From JAMLJG01 sp035327585 (lineage in GTDB: Bacteria > Verrucomicrobiota > Kiritimatiellia > CAIVKH01), in the NCBI GenBank assembly GCA_035327585.1, contig DAOLDD010000003.1, positions 62,001 through 126,000 of the forward strand: DNA of 64,000 nucleotides, read 5' to 3'. The position numbers and the translations under genes were made by a program. The first letter of the stretch is position 1. The number at the start of each line of letters is the position of its first letter. The notes beneath the pieces were generated by a model. It was not told where the DNA came from. It ran no database searches and saw only the letters and a list, made by a program, of their open reading frames with translations. Shown piece after piece: positions 54,528-62,616 of the stretch.

Positions 54528-56484
54528 AGCGCGCCGAATGCCGCACGTTCCCGCCCGTCGCCCGCCCGCGCACCGGGCGCGAGGAAGGGTCGCGGCTATC
54601 GTGCTGTTCGTCCCGCTGCTCGCGGGCGCCGCGGTCAGCCCCGAAGAAGAGAAACTTTGGAGCGCTGCGCAGGGCGCGACGCCCCCTTCTGTGATCCGGA
54701 GGGAGGCGCGGGCGATCCTCGAAAAGACGCCGGACTCATTTGTCGCCACGTATGTTCTGGGCAGGCTGGAATCCGACGACGGGCAATTTCCGGACGCCAT
54801 ACGTGAGCTGAAGCGCGCCCAGCGATTGGCAACTTCACGCCTGGCATTATCCCGGGATGAGAAGCCCGAACTCACCCCGTGGCAGGCGCGTATCGCCCTG
54901 TCGCTTGCGGATGCATATGACGACGCGGACCGCCTCCCGGAGGCGCTGCGCGCGTGGGAGGAAGCCGAAGCCCTTCACGCCGAAACCGGTGGCATGCCGG
55001 ATCGCACGCTGCGCCGGATCAACGCGCTGCTGAAACTCGGGCATATCGATGCGGCCCGGCTGGTGGCCAACGCCCGCTTGAAGGTGCCTGAGCTGAAGGA
55101 TAACGAGCGCTTGGCGCTTCGGGTCGCCGACGCCCGGATTCTGTTCGCAGAGGAACCCGATGGGGCCCGCGCCTACGAGGCGTTTGAAAGCATTGCGCGC
55201 GAAGCGCGTGGCGTCACCTCCTTCCTTTTTCCCTTCGGGGATCTGGCGTTCCATGCGCGGCGGCAGGGTCAAACGGACCGCGCGCTGGCGGCTCTTGCCG
55301 AAAGCGCGGGCATCCAGCATGCGACGTCGGCCGCCCATCCCTTTCGCGGCATGGCGGAAATCCATCTGGCCGCCGGCAATTGGGCGGCGGCCAAATCGAA
55401 TATCCGCCAGGCGTGGAATGCGCTCCAAACCAAGCGCGCGGCTATCCGGTATGAACTGTTCGCCGACACCCGTCTTTGCGCCGCGTACTTTTATCTGGCG
55501 AGCGGCTATCCCGAACGCGCCGAGCGGCTGGTGCGCCCGTACGTGGAACTCCCCATCCGCAGCGGGTTCAGCAGCCGGCCAGCCGAACAATGGCAGGCGG
55601 GGGTCAACCTGCTCTGCTGGTCCGCCTCGCGTCAGATCCGCACGCTGGAACGCTCAAGCGCGAGGCATCAACGCTGGTACGAGCGGCTGACCCTGCTGGG
55701 CCACCATCTGCATCGCCGGTGGAATGAAGCCGTCATGGCCCGTCGCATCCGCTCGCTGATCATCGCGCAGCTCAGGAGCGAACGGCCGTTGCGCGATGTT
55801 TTCGAATTGGTCGACGCACCTGTTTGGCTGTGGGGCGATCTGGCAACGGTGCTGGGTCCACGCCAGTTCCGTAAATTACTCGCCGCCTATCCGCTGCAAG
55901 GCGAACAGCACCGCTTCTTTTCGCGCGCCATGACCGTTGAGGCGGCATCTGCAGCCCGGGACTGGATGGCGGTCCTGCAAAATGGAGAGGCCGCGATTGA
56001 GGCGCTGCCTCCATCCGAGGTTCTGCTTCGCGCCCGTATGGCCCAGGTGGTGGCCGAGGCCGAATATCGTCGTGGAAATGCCGGCGCCGGGATGGCCTGG
56101 CTGGAGCGCGCCCATCTTCTGGACCGCTCCGCTCCGCTCAAGTGCCGCTCCCGGCTGCTGCTCGCCGAAGTCCCGGATGAACTCCGCGGATCGCCACTCA
56201 TCCAGGTGTCGCCCGCTGGCGCCGCGCTGCTGGTGGAGGAAGACGGGGGCGAGCGGAATCTTCGGATGATCTGGCCCTCCGGTCGGGAAAGCAGATTCCA
56301 GCCGCTCCAGGACGCCCCGGGAAACAGCGCCGCGCGGCGCGCGTATCAACTCCATCGGATGCTTTTTTCGTCGACTGGACTGCTGGAGGAATCCGACTAT
56401 GCTGCGCTCGAAGGCAATGCCATGGCGGGATCGATCGAGAAAGAGGATCGCATGGATCGAATGCTGCGGGCAAATGCCCCCTGA
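54508..56484 (+). CDS. secreted TPR-repeat protein
   Basis: A 658-residue protein whose ATG at 54508 lies 20 bases inside the moxR gene; ATG 54538 is an alternative that still keeps the signal sequence (RVAAIVLFVPLLAGAAVS). The body consists of helical TPR-like repeats (FVATYVLGRLESDDGQFPDAIRELKRAQRL, ARIALSLADAYDDADRLPEALRAWEEAEAL, LAFHARRQGQTDRALAALAESAGI, IHLAAGNWAAAKSNIRQAWNAL). TPR proteins are regular members of MoxR-DUF58 operons and scaffold complexes at the inner membrane or in the periplasm. Confidence 0.75.
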   Translation: MKLFRNKARRMPHVPARRPPAHRARGRVAAIVLFVPLLAGAAVSPEEEKLWSAAQGATPPSVIRREARAILEKTPDSFVATYVLGRLESDDGQFPDAIRELKRAQRLATSRLALSRDEKPELTPWQARIALSLADAYDDADRLPEALRAWEEAEALHAETGGMPDRTLRRINALLKLGHIDAARLVANARLKVPELKDNERLALRVADARILFAEEPDGARAYEAFESIAREARGVTSFLFPFGDLAFHARRQGQTDRALAALAESAGIQHATSAAHPFRGMAEIHLAAGNWAAAKSNIRQAWNALQTKRAAIRYELFADTRLCAAYFYLASGYPERAERLVRPYVELPIRSGFSSRPAEQWQAGVNLLCWSASRQIRTLERSSARHQRWYERLTLLGHHLHRRWNEAVMARRIRSLIIAQLRSERPLRDVFELVDAPVWLWGDLATVLGPRQFRKLLAAYPLQGEQHRFFSRAMTVEAASAARDWMAVLQNGEAAIEALPPSEVLLRARMAQVVAEAEYRRGNAGAGMAWLERAHLLDRSAPLKCRSRLLLAEVPDELRGSPLIQVSPAGAALLVEEDGGERNLRMIWPSGRESRFQPLQDAPGNSAARRAYQLHRMLFSSTGLLEESDYAALEGNAMAGSIEKEDRMDRMLRANAP

Positions 56485-56541
56485 CGAGTTCTTCATCAAC
56501 GATTCAACGTGATACGACCGCTTCAAAGGAAACGAAATACG

Positions 56542-58479
56542 ATGCCCACATCTCGTGCGAATATCATGCGGGGATTCTGCGTCGCGACGATGCTGCTGCT
56601 CGCCACGACCTCACGCGCCACGCCGGCGAGCACCGACACCTTGTTCGGCCCATTTCCGGCGGCGGGCGACTCCGTGTACGCTTTCAACGTAGCGTTCACG
56701 ACGTGGATGCTTGAAGGCGTGCAAGCCGTCCAGACCTCGCTGCAGCAACGAATGAAGAACCCGCGCCTGAACCCGGGCGATCTTGAACTGCTTCGCAAGG
56801 CCGCCGCCGCTGATGCCGCGCGAATCTCAGCTCCCCTGGGCCCATCGCTGGAACTGGCCCGGCAAATCGAGCGCGCGACCCGCCAGAAACCGGAATTGGA
56901 GCGCATCGTGCTGAGCGCGCCGGATGCGAATGCGCGACAACTGGCCGAGCAGAATATCGAGAACCTGCGCCGGGAAATCCTGATTCTTGAACGCGCGCGC
57001 GCGCAGGTCGCGATTCAGGCCCAGCGCATGGAAGAACTCGCCACTGCAGCGGAGTCCTGGACGAACTTCTGGGCACTTACGGAGTCCGCAAAAGGACCCG
57101 CCCCGACCCGGATGCAGGTCACCGAACTCCTGGCGAAGGAAGCGGCCCGGTGGGATGCCGTCTACCGCCGCGAAGTCGCCGAAGCCCTGCTGGCCCGGAA
57201 TTTCAGCATTCCGGAGGGCCTGCCGCCATCGCTGCAGGGCGCCTTTCGCGTGATGGTCGCACAGTTGCCTCGCTTCAAGGATGATCTCCGCATCACGCCC
57301 AACCCGATACAGCCCCTTTTCGACGCGGCGGCGACGAACGGAGTCGCCATCATCGCAACGACCACACGAACCACCGCGCCCAAACTCTTCATCGCCGAAC
57401 CCGGCGGCACTTCGCGAACGCTGGAGATGGAACCCTTAAGCGTGAATCGCTATCGCGCGATCTGGCATCCCCCCTTTCTCAAGGAGCGCGGATGGCTCAA
57501 GAAGGCGGCGTCTGGTGGCCGCCAGGATTTGGGCGTCTGGAACTTCCGGATTGAATTGAAATCGGACGCAACCCAGACCGGCGTGGAACTCGTGACCGCA
57601 TCGACCACCCTGAGCGTCCGCGCCCTGGCGGAAGCGCCGCTCGGGATAGCGCTGCAACCCACGCCTAAAAAATCGAAGTTCCTCCGTCAGTACCCGGATG
57701 AAGAGGATGTACCGCTGGACAACAAGCATCACCTCCTCTCGATTCTCTCGTACCCCATTCTGGGGCTGCCACGCGACCTGGTTGATGCCGCGTTCGGAAC
57801 CGTGGATAAAATCCCCTACGTTGCCATCCCCATCAACCTCGTCTACGCGGGTCCGGGGCAATTGCTTTGCAAGCCCTGGTGGGACGAGGAATACCTGCCG
57901 TTTTCGCAACAGTCGGCCGGTTACTACTCATGGACCAGCAAAGATAATGATGATTGGCAGTATTTCGAAAATCTCCGGACCTGGTACTGGCCGAAATCGG
58001 AGGACGGCGGTTTGCTCTCGTTCGTTTTCTACCTCGGCCTGGGGTTGCCGCGTGACGTGCTGGATGCACCGTTCGGCGTGATCGACCAGATCCCCGTGAT
58101 TTCGACACCCATTTCGCATGTCTATGCGCCCCTCACCCTGGCGACCAAGCCGTGGTACGCCGAGCGCTACACCGGCGGAGAAATGAAGGGCAAGGCGAGG
58201 GTCCCCTATTGTGAACAATCCAAAAGCGTGGTGTGCACGGGCGACTGGTGGGATCAAAGTCGTTGGGTTTTCTTCGAGAATTTCAAAACCACGACGTTCC
58301 GCAGTCCCAACGTCGAAAAACAGGCGCGCCTGGCGGCACGCCATCGCAAGGAAATGTCGGCCTACACGGAGTCCGTTCGCCAGGTCGAGGAGGCGAACAA
58401 CAAAATCCGTTCCGCCTGCGTCATCACCCTGGGGCCGCCGGAGGCCACCGCCGCCAGCGCCACGCCCGTCAGGCGCTAG
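56542..58479 (+). CDS. secreted protein with helical N-part and duplicated LPRDxxDxxFG module
   Basis: A 645-residue exported protein (ATG 56542 after AAAGGAAAC; signal MRGFCVATMLLLATTSRATPA). Residues 45-230 are helical and match the next gene product (NLRREILILERARAQVAIQAQRMEELATAAESWTNFWAL). The C-terminal half holds two copies of one module: LGLPRDLVDAAFGTVDKIPYVAIPINLVYA and LGLPRDVLDAPFGVIDQIPVISTPISHVYA. Each is followed by a Trp/Tyr-rich stretch with YFENLRTWYW or FFENFKTTTF. The duplicated motif recalls small outer-membrane lipoproteins of the YceK type, though only by eye. The function is unknown. Confidence 0.65.
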   Translation: MPTSRANIMRGFCVATMLLLATTSRATPASTDTLFGPFPAAGDSVYAFNVAFTTWMLEGVQAVQTSLQQRMKNPRLNPGDLELLRKAAAADAARISAPLGPSLELARQIERATRQKPELERIVLSAPDANARQLAEQNIENLRREILILERARAQVAIQAQRMEELATAAESWTNFWALTESAKGPAPTRMQVTELLAKEAARWDAVYRREVAEALLARNFSIPEGLPPSLQGAFRVMVAQLPRFKDDLRITPNPIQPLFDAAATNGVAIIATTTRTTAPKLFIAEPGGTSRTLEMEPLSVNRYRAIWHPPFLKERGWLKKAASGGRQDLGVWNFRIELKSDATQTGVELVTASTTLSVRALAEAPLGIALQPTPKKSKFLRQYPDEEDVPLDNKHHLLSILSYPILGLPRDLVDAAFGTVDKIPYVAIPINLVYAGPGQLLCKPWWDEEYLPFSQQSAGYYSWTSKDNDDWQYFENLRTWYWPKSEDGGLLSFVFYLGLGLPRDVLDAPFGVIDQIPVISTPISHVYAPLTLATKPWYAERYTGGEMKGKARVPYCEQSKSVVCTGDWWDQSRWVFFENFKTTTFRSPNVEKQARLAARHRKEMSAYTESVRQVEEANNKIRSACVITLGPPEATAASATPVRR

Positions 58480-58533
58480 GGGCCGGACCAATTCCATATT
58501 CATCGCACAGGAACATCAACTCGGGAGGGAATC

Positions 58534-59172
58534 ATGAAAAGATACGGAACTCGTGCACGAAGGGTTGGACTTGCGCTGGCGCTCCTGCTGGCGACAGGCG
58601 GGGGTGTTTTCGCCGCGACGACGGGGTCGGGCGAATCCCACTTCAATATCCTCCCCGCGCTGGAGGGTACGCCCGAAGAATCAAACACGCGGGTGCGCGA
58701 GTGGCTGCTGAATGGATTCAACGCCATCGCGAACGACATGCAGAAACTCACGAACGACAAGGCGTTGAATGCGGACGCCATTGCTCGATTTCGCGTCCGC
58801 TTGAAAAATGGTGAAACCATCGGCGCCCCGGTGGAGGCGGCCCTCACCAACGCCCAGAGCGTAATCAGCGGGCTGGAGGGGCTGCTGAATAATCCCCGCA
58901 TCAATGCCGACACGAGGCGGCAGACGGAGCTCAACATCGCGGCCACCCAACAACAACTGGAGCTGTTGCTGTTGAACCAGCAAAAGGTCGAAGTCGCCCG
59001 CGGACAACTCGTTGAACTCGGCAAGGCCTGCGATTACTGGCAGCAATTCTGGACCGTCACCATACGTGCGGCCGGGCAGGAGGAAACACGCCGCCAACTC
59101 AAAGCCCTGATTGAGCAGGAACGCTCGCGCCTGCAAGCATGGATGGCCAGTGACAAGGGGCTGGGCCGCTGA
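58534..59172 (+). CDS. secreted helical protein, paralogue of the preceding N-terminal domain
   Basis: A 212-residue exported protein; ATG 58534 follows GGGAGG. After the signal peptide (RRVGLALALLLATGGGVFA) it is helical. Its middle (LLNNPRINADTRRQTELNIAATQQQLELLLLNQQKVEVARGQLVELGKACDYWQQFWTV) aligns with the N-terminal domain of the preceding gene product, including the YWQQFW/SWTNFW end. The two genes probably arose by duplication, one later gaining or losing the C-terminal module. It is the last gene of the operon. Confidence 0.65.
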   Translation: MKRYGTRARRVGLALALLLATGGGVFAATTGSGESHFNILPALEGTPEESNTRVREWLLNGFNAIANDMQKLTNDKALNADAIARFRVRLKNGETIGAPVEAALTNAQSVISGLEGLLNNPRINADTRRQTELNIAATQQQLELLLLNQQKVEVARGQLVELGKACDYWQQFWTVTIRAAGQEETRRQLKALIEQERSRLQAWMASDKGLGR

Positions 59173-59258
59173 CGCAACGGCAACCAACGCCCTGTAGACG
59201 CGGACGCTGCCCGCCTTGGGCATGAACCCGCGCCCGGCGTGCGCGGCTGCCGCATCCA

Positions 59259-59861
59259 CTAGAAAGCGTTCACCACGCGCACCGAGAAGGAGCGGACCCC
59301 TTCGATGGGGGCCACATAGGGATCGAGATCGAAGGAGCTCGGCTCATCGGCCACGAGGTAGACCACCACGGCCCCCTGCGTAACCTGGACATAAACGACA
59401 TCCGCGGCCTTGAATTGCGGCGTTACCGCAGGGCTTTTGAGCGACAACAAGACCCTGGCCTTGATCACCGCGTCGTCGCGCTGCTCGCCGACGTGCGTCT
59501 TGTAGGGTTCCTCGGTTCCAATGGTCGAATCCTCGACCCAGAATCCAACGACGCGCGCGGGTTTGGCGATCTCGCCCGCGAGAGCCTCGGCGGCATCGGC
59601 CGCCGCGCGGTCCGGCACGAAGCCGGCGAGTTGGACGACCTCCCCGTCATAACGGACGCGGATAAGCCGACCCGAGATATCCTTGCGATCGGCGAAGGCC
59701 GCCTTGATACGCCCCGTCATCCATACACGCCCGCCATCCGCCCGCACGCGCTCCCAGGCGCTGGAAACGGCCCGACCGACATCATCGGCCCGGGCGGGTG
59801 CCAGCGGAGCGAGCGCGAGGAGTCCACCCACCAACATCGACCGCGCGATCAGGGAATTCAT
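59259..59861 (-). CDS. secreted BON-domain-like protein
   Basis: A 200-residue exported protein (signal MNSLIARSMLVGGLLALAPLAPARA). Two BON-like units follow: RIKAAFADRKDISGRLIRVRYDGEVVQLAGFVPDRAAADAAEALAGEI and DAVIKARVLLSLKSPAVTPQFKAADVVYVQVTQGAVVVYLVAD. BON domains bind lipid or envelope surfaces and occur in periplasmic stress proteins such as OsmY. It overlaps the transglutaminase-like gene by four bases and is the last gene of the ECF sigma operon. Confidence 0.75.
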   Translation of the reverse strand: MNSLIARSMLVGGLLALAPLAPARADDVGRAVSSAWERVRADGGRVWMTGRIKAAFADRKDISGRLIRVRYDGEVVQLAGFVPDRAAADAAEALAGEIAKPARVVGFWVEDSTIGTEEPYKTHVGEQRDDAVIKARVLLSLKSPAVTPQFKAADVVYVQVTQGAVVVYLVADEPSSFDLDPYVAPIEGVRSFSVRVVNAF

Positions 59862-60586
59862 GGTTCATCTCCTTGTTCTTCCGAGCTCAATTCAAGAGGT
59901 ATGGCGACGGCCTGGAGAAGTCCCTCCAGGAATTCGTCCGGGATGACGCCGAGCGGAACATCCGTGGGAACAGTTTCAATATAGGCATACTCCCGGCCAT
60001 CCGGCCCGGCGACGGTACAGGAGCAATCGAGTCCAGCCACATGGCAGCCCAGCGCCATATGGGCGGTGAACTCCGTTTCGAGGTAGATCAAGGCAACGGG
60101 ATGCCCGAGCGTCCAAAGAAGGGCAGCGGCGAGGATCGCAAAATCCTCGCAGTCCCCGCCGCCATCGACGAGCGTCTGGACCGGATACTTGGGCTGATCG
60201 ACGGCATGCGGATGGCCGGGGTCGCTCCAATACCGCAGGCTGCGCACCATCGAGACGATGTTCTCCACCTCCTGAAGCGGGGTGAAGCCGCATTGCGTGC
60301 CGAGCGCGCGCAAACGGGCGGCCAGCAGCCGGATTTCAGCCAACGGCCCCCGCAGGATGAATTCCGCGTAATGCGCTGGCACCCACGGGGCAAAGGCCAA
60401 TTCATTGGAAGCGCGGTCGTAGGAACTGCGGTGGATGATCAGCGACAGTTCGAAAGGGTGTAGCGCCGGCTCGTGGCCCGCGGCCCGATAGACCCAGCGG
60501 AGCGTGACCTCAAACCCGGTGCCATTCGATGCACCGCTCGACTGCGGTTGAATCAAGGGCCGGAAGTGGGGCCGGTCGGACCTCAT
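59858..60586 (-). CDS. transglutaminase-like cysteine protease (BTLCP type)
   Basis: A 242-residue protein with the start at ATG 60586, overlapping the preceding stop. The core carries the intact Cys motif DGGGDCEDFAILAAALLWTLGHPVALIYLE and a downstream His in FTAHMALGCHVAG, the arrangement of bacterial transglutaminase-like cysteine proteases. An N-terminal domain (EVTLRWVYRAAGHEPALHPFELSLIIH) precedes it. No signal peptide is seen. The catalytic Cys is present, unlike in the larger transglutaminase-like protein encoded by the neighbouring operon. Confidence 0.75.
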   Translation of the reverse strand: MRSDRPHFRPLIQPQSSGASNGTGFEVTLRWVYRAAGHEPALHPFELSLIIHRSSYDRASNELAFAPWVPAHYAEFILRGPLAEIRLLAARLRALGTQCGFTPLQEVENIVSMVRSLRYWSDPGHPHAVDQPKYPVQTLVDGGGDCEDFAILAAALLWTLGHPVALIYLETEFTAHMALGCHVAGLDCSCTVAGPDGREYAYIETVPTDVPLGVIPDEFLEGLLQAVAIPLELSSEEQGDEP

Positions 60587-60897
60587 AAATTGAACTTGCG
60601 GATCAACTCCTGCTCGAGCTCGGCCTCCAGCTTCTTCCACTCCTCGTCGGCCTCGCGCTTCGATTTCGGCTTCGCCGCGGGCGCGCGCAAAGGCCTGCCG
60701 CGGCGCAACCGCAGCGCCTCCGCCACCGCCGCGTCGAAATCTTCCATCCATGCCGCTGTCTCCCGTGGTTGCATTCCAACCGACCCGGCCAGCAACTGGC
60801 GCAGCTTCTGCATCAGCACGGAGAGGTCTCCGTCACACTCGCGCAATCGTTCCGAGAAACGTTGCAACGCCGATGGGCTGGTCTCTGGCCTCTTCAT
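60583..60897 (-). CDS. small charged helical protein, possible anti-sigma partner
   Basis: A 104-residue protein translationally coupled on both sides (four-base overlaps). It is helical and highly charged: MKRPETSPSALQRFSERLRECDGDLSVLMQKLRQLLAG and EADEEWKKLEAELEQELIRKFNL. No transmembrane helix or zinc motif is seen. Its place directly after the sigma factor gene suggests a regulator of that factor, but this is inference from position. Confidence 0.55.
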   Translation of the reverse strand: MKRPETSPSALQRFSERLRECDGDLSVLMQKLRQLLAGSVGMQPRETAAWMEDFDAAVAEALRLRRGRPLRAPAAKPKSKREADEEWKKLEAELEQELIRKFNL

Positions 60898-61571
60898 GGG
60901 GAGACGTCCTTCCCGCGTTTATCTTTCACGGATTTTCGCGACACCGGCACCCGGACACCCGACTTTTCCAAGCACGCCATCAACTTCTCCCGCGCACGAT
61001 GCAAAAGCAAATAGGCGTTTTCCGTTTTCGTACGCAACGCGGCTGCAATCTGTTCAGCATCATACCCGTCAACCGAGCGGTATTCGATGATTTGCCGGTC
61101 CTTGGGCGGCAACCGCTCCAGGCAGGCTGCAATCGCGCCAAGGATTTCGGCCGATACAAGGACTTGATCCGGACGCTGATGGGACGAGGGCGCCATGCCC
61201 GTTCCGTCCGCTTCCGGCAGATCGGACGCTTCATCATCCGAGGAGCCGCGGATCACCTTCTCGTCACGTTGCTTTTCCCGGAAGAAATTCGCGCGCTCCC
61301 GGACCGCCAGCATCCGCAACCACGGAAGAAACTTCAGCGGCCCCTTGTACTGGCGGATCTTGCCCTCGTGGTGCAGCTTGTAATTGAGCCGAGCCACCAG
61401 TTCCGCGATTTGTTCGGGTTTCAGGTTGCTGTCGACATTCCGGAGAATCCGGGGCAACTGGAGCTTGGTGATATGCTCAAACAGTTCGGCGGCGCGGGCA
61501 TCATCCCCGCGCAAATAACCCGCATGCAGCTCATCCCATTGCTGCGGGGAGATATTCGTCTGTGGACTCAC
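60894..61571 (-). CDS. ECF-type RNA polymerase sigma factor
   Basis: A 225-residue sigma factor. Region 2 corresponds to ELVARLNYKLHHEGKIRQYKGPLKFLPWLRMLAVRERANFFREKQRDEKV. A disordered acidic linker follows (SSDDEASDLPEADGTG), then region 4: LERLPPKDRQIIEYRSVDGYDAEQIAAALRTKTENAYLLLHRAREKLMACLE. A basic C-terminal tail of about 20 residues is added. It heads a four-gene operon with two envelope-type products and stands between two envelope operons, so it probably responds to envelope state. Confidence 0.85.
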   Translation of the reverse strand: MSPQTNISPQQWDELHAGYLRGDDARAAELFEHITKLQLPRILRNVDSNLKPEQIAELVARLNYKLHHEGKIRQYKGPLKFLPWLRMLAVRERANFFREKQRDEKVIRGSSDDEASDLPEADGTGMAPSSHQRPDQVLVSAEILGAIAACLERLPPKDRQIIEYRSVDGYDAEQIAAALRTKTENAYLLLHRAREKLMACLEKSGVRVPVSRKSVKDKRGKDVSP

Positions 61572-61577
61572 GCCATT

Positions 61578-61631
61578 CGTCTAGCAAAACTTGCAACTCG
61601 CCAGCAAGATGTTGCTGCATAAATCGTCTAG
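61578..61631. promoter_or_regulatory. two copies of TCGTCTAG between the sigma operon and a lipoprotein gene
   Basis: CGTCTAG occurs at 61578-61584 and 61625-61631, each preceded by T. CGTC-type -10 elements are typical of ECF sigma promoters. The copies lie in the divergent region between the sigma factor and lipoprotein genes; matching -35 elements are not convincing by eye. Confidence 0.3.
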
Positions 61632-61684
61632 AACAGTGAAGATCGCGCCGGCTCCAATCACGGCGGGATCCCCGGAGAAACGGC

Positions 61685-62341
61685 ATGAAACGACTATTCC
61701 AGCGGGCGGGACACACGATGGGACTGCTGGCGCTTTCCGCGCTTTGGGCGGGCTGCGCCACCTACCCCATGGGCATGAACCGGGAGCAGTGGGAGGCCCT
61801 GCCCCCGGAGAAACAGGCCGAATACCGGGCGGAGCAGTACCGCATGGAAGAACAGCGCCGCCAGCAAGCCGCCGCCGCGCGCGCGGAGCGCCAGCGCCAG
61901 CTTGAGGAAGCCCAACGCGCCGAACAGGCCCGGATCGCCGCCCTGTACCAGCAGGCCCGCTACCGGGACGTCGTCACCGTGACCATCCCGCACGGGTATC
62001 TGATCAATGGCGACAAGCGCTACCGCCTGCAGCCCGTCTCATTCGACCTGATCCGCGGCGAAGCCAAGTCCGTGCAACTCCGCGGCACGGATCGCAACTT
62101 CAACTACATCGAGAACGTGGACGCCCGCTTCAGCCTCGACGGGAACACCGTCATCCTGAACGAAGGCGGCCTCAACCACCAGATCCTCACCCTCGTCAAC
62201 ACCGGCTGGGACCGCGGCTCCACCACCCCCGTCTCCTCCTTCCGCCTCCCCTTCAACGCCTACCTCAACGACTCCGCCATCCACATCCGCTACAAACCCC
62301 TCCCCGGCGAGCCGGAGCGGGTGATTATTGAGAGTCGTTAG
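61685..62341 (+). CDS. coiled-coil lipoprotein
   Basis: A 218-residue protein with lipobox ALWAGC (Cys24). Residues 33-95 form a charged helix/coiled coil (REQWEALPPEKQAEYRAEQYRMEEQRRQQAAAARAERQRQLEEAQRAEQARIAALYQQ). The rest is a beta-rich globular domain (YRDVVTVTIPHGYLINGDKRYRLQPVSFDLIRGEAKSVQL to NDSAIHIRYKPLPGEPERVII). No family is recognised. It is divergent from the ECF sigma operon and may share its regulation. Confidence 0.7.
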   Translation: MKRLFQRAGHTMGLLALSALWAGCATYPMGMNREQWEALPPEKQAEYRAEQYRMEEQRRQQAAAARAERQRQLEEAQRAEQARIAALYQQARYRDVVTVTIPHGYLINGDKRYRLQPVSFDLIRGEAKSVQLRGTDRNFNYIENVDARFSLDGNTVILNEGGLNHQILTLVNTGWDRGSTTPVSSFRLPFNAYLNDSAIHIRYKPLPGEPERVIIESR

Positions 62342-62371
62342 TATCTTCGTTCATACCCATCAATATTAGAA

Positions 62372-62395
62372 CGCATCCCATCGGACCGGGATGCG
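62372..62395 (+). terminator. hairpin after the lipoprotein gene
   Basis: CGCATCCC (62372-62379) and GGGATGCG (62388-62395) form a perfect 8-bp stem with an 8-base loop. No U-tract follows, so it may be a factor-dependent end or another RNA structure. Confidence 0.4.
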
Positions 62396-62431
62396 CTAAT
62401 AGAGACGCTAATAATAATCTCGTGAGAACGA

Positions 62432-62472
62432 CTCCCCGTAGTGCCGGTAATATTCCGGCAATTCCCGGGGAG
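62432..62472. other. nested hairpin left of the CRISPR array
   Basis: CTCCCCG (62432-62438) pairs with CGGGGAG (62466-62472) and encloses a second perfect stem TGCCGG/CCGGCA (62442-62447/62455-62460). It lies in the 275-base gene-free stretch between the lipoprotein gene and the first repeat. No complementarity to the CRISPR repeat was seen, so a tracrRNA is not supported. Confidence 0.4.
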
Positions 62473-62616
62473 CTTGGCCTGCGTATTGGCCATTCCTGAG
62501 GGATCAAGATATCCGCCCCCCCCTCCGCCGCGACAATGCCAGGGGATTGCACCATCGTGCACCGGAAACATTCGAAGATTGTTTGAATCAAATCAACGTG
62601 CCCGCAATCGCTCCCG

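Noticed and set aside
62432..62616. tracrRNA between the lipoprotein gene and the array
   Set aside because: No stretch complementary to the repeat was found on either strand in this interval or in 63529-64000.
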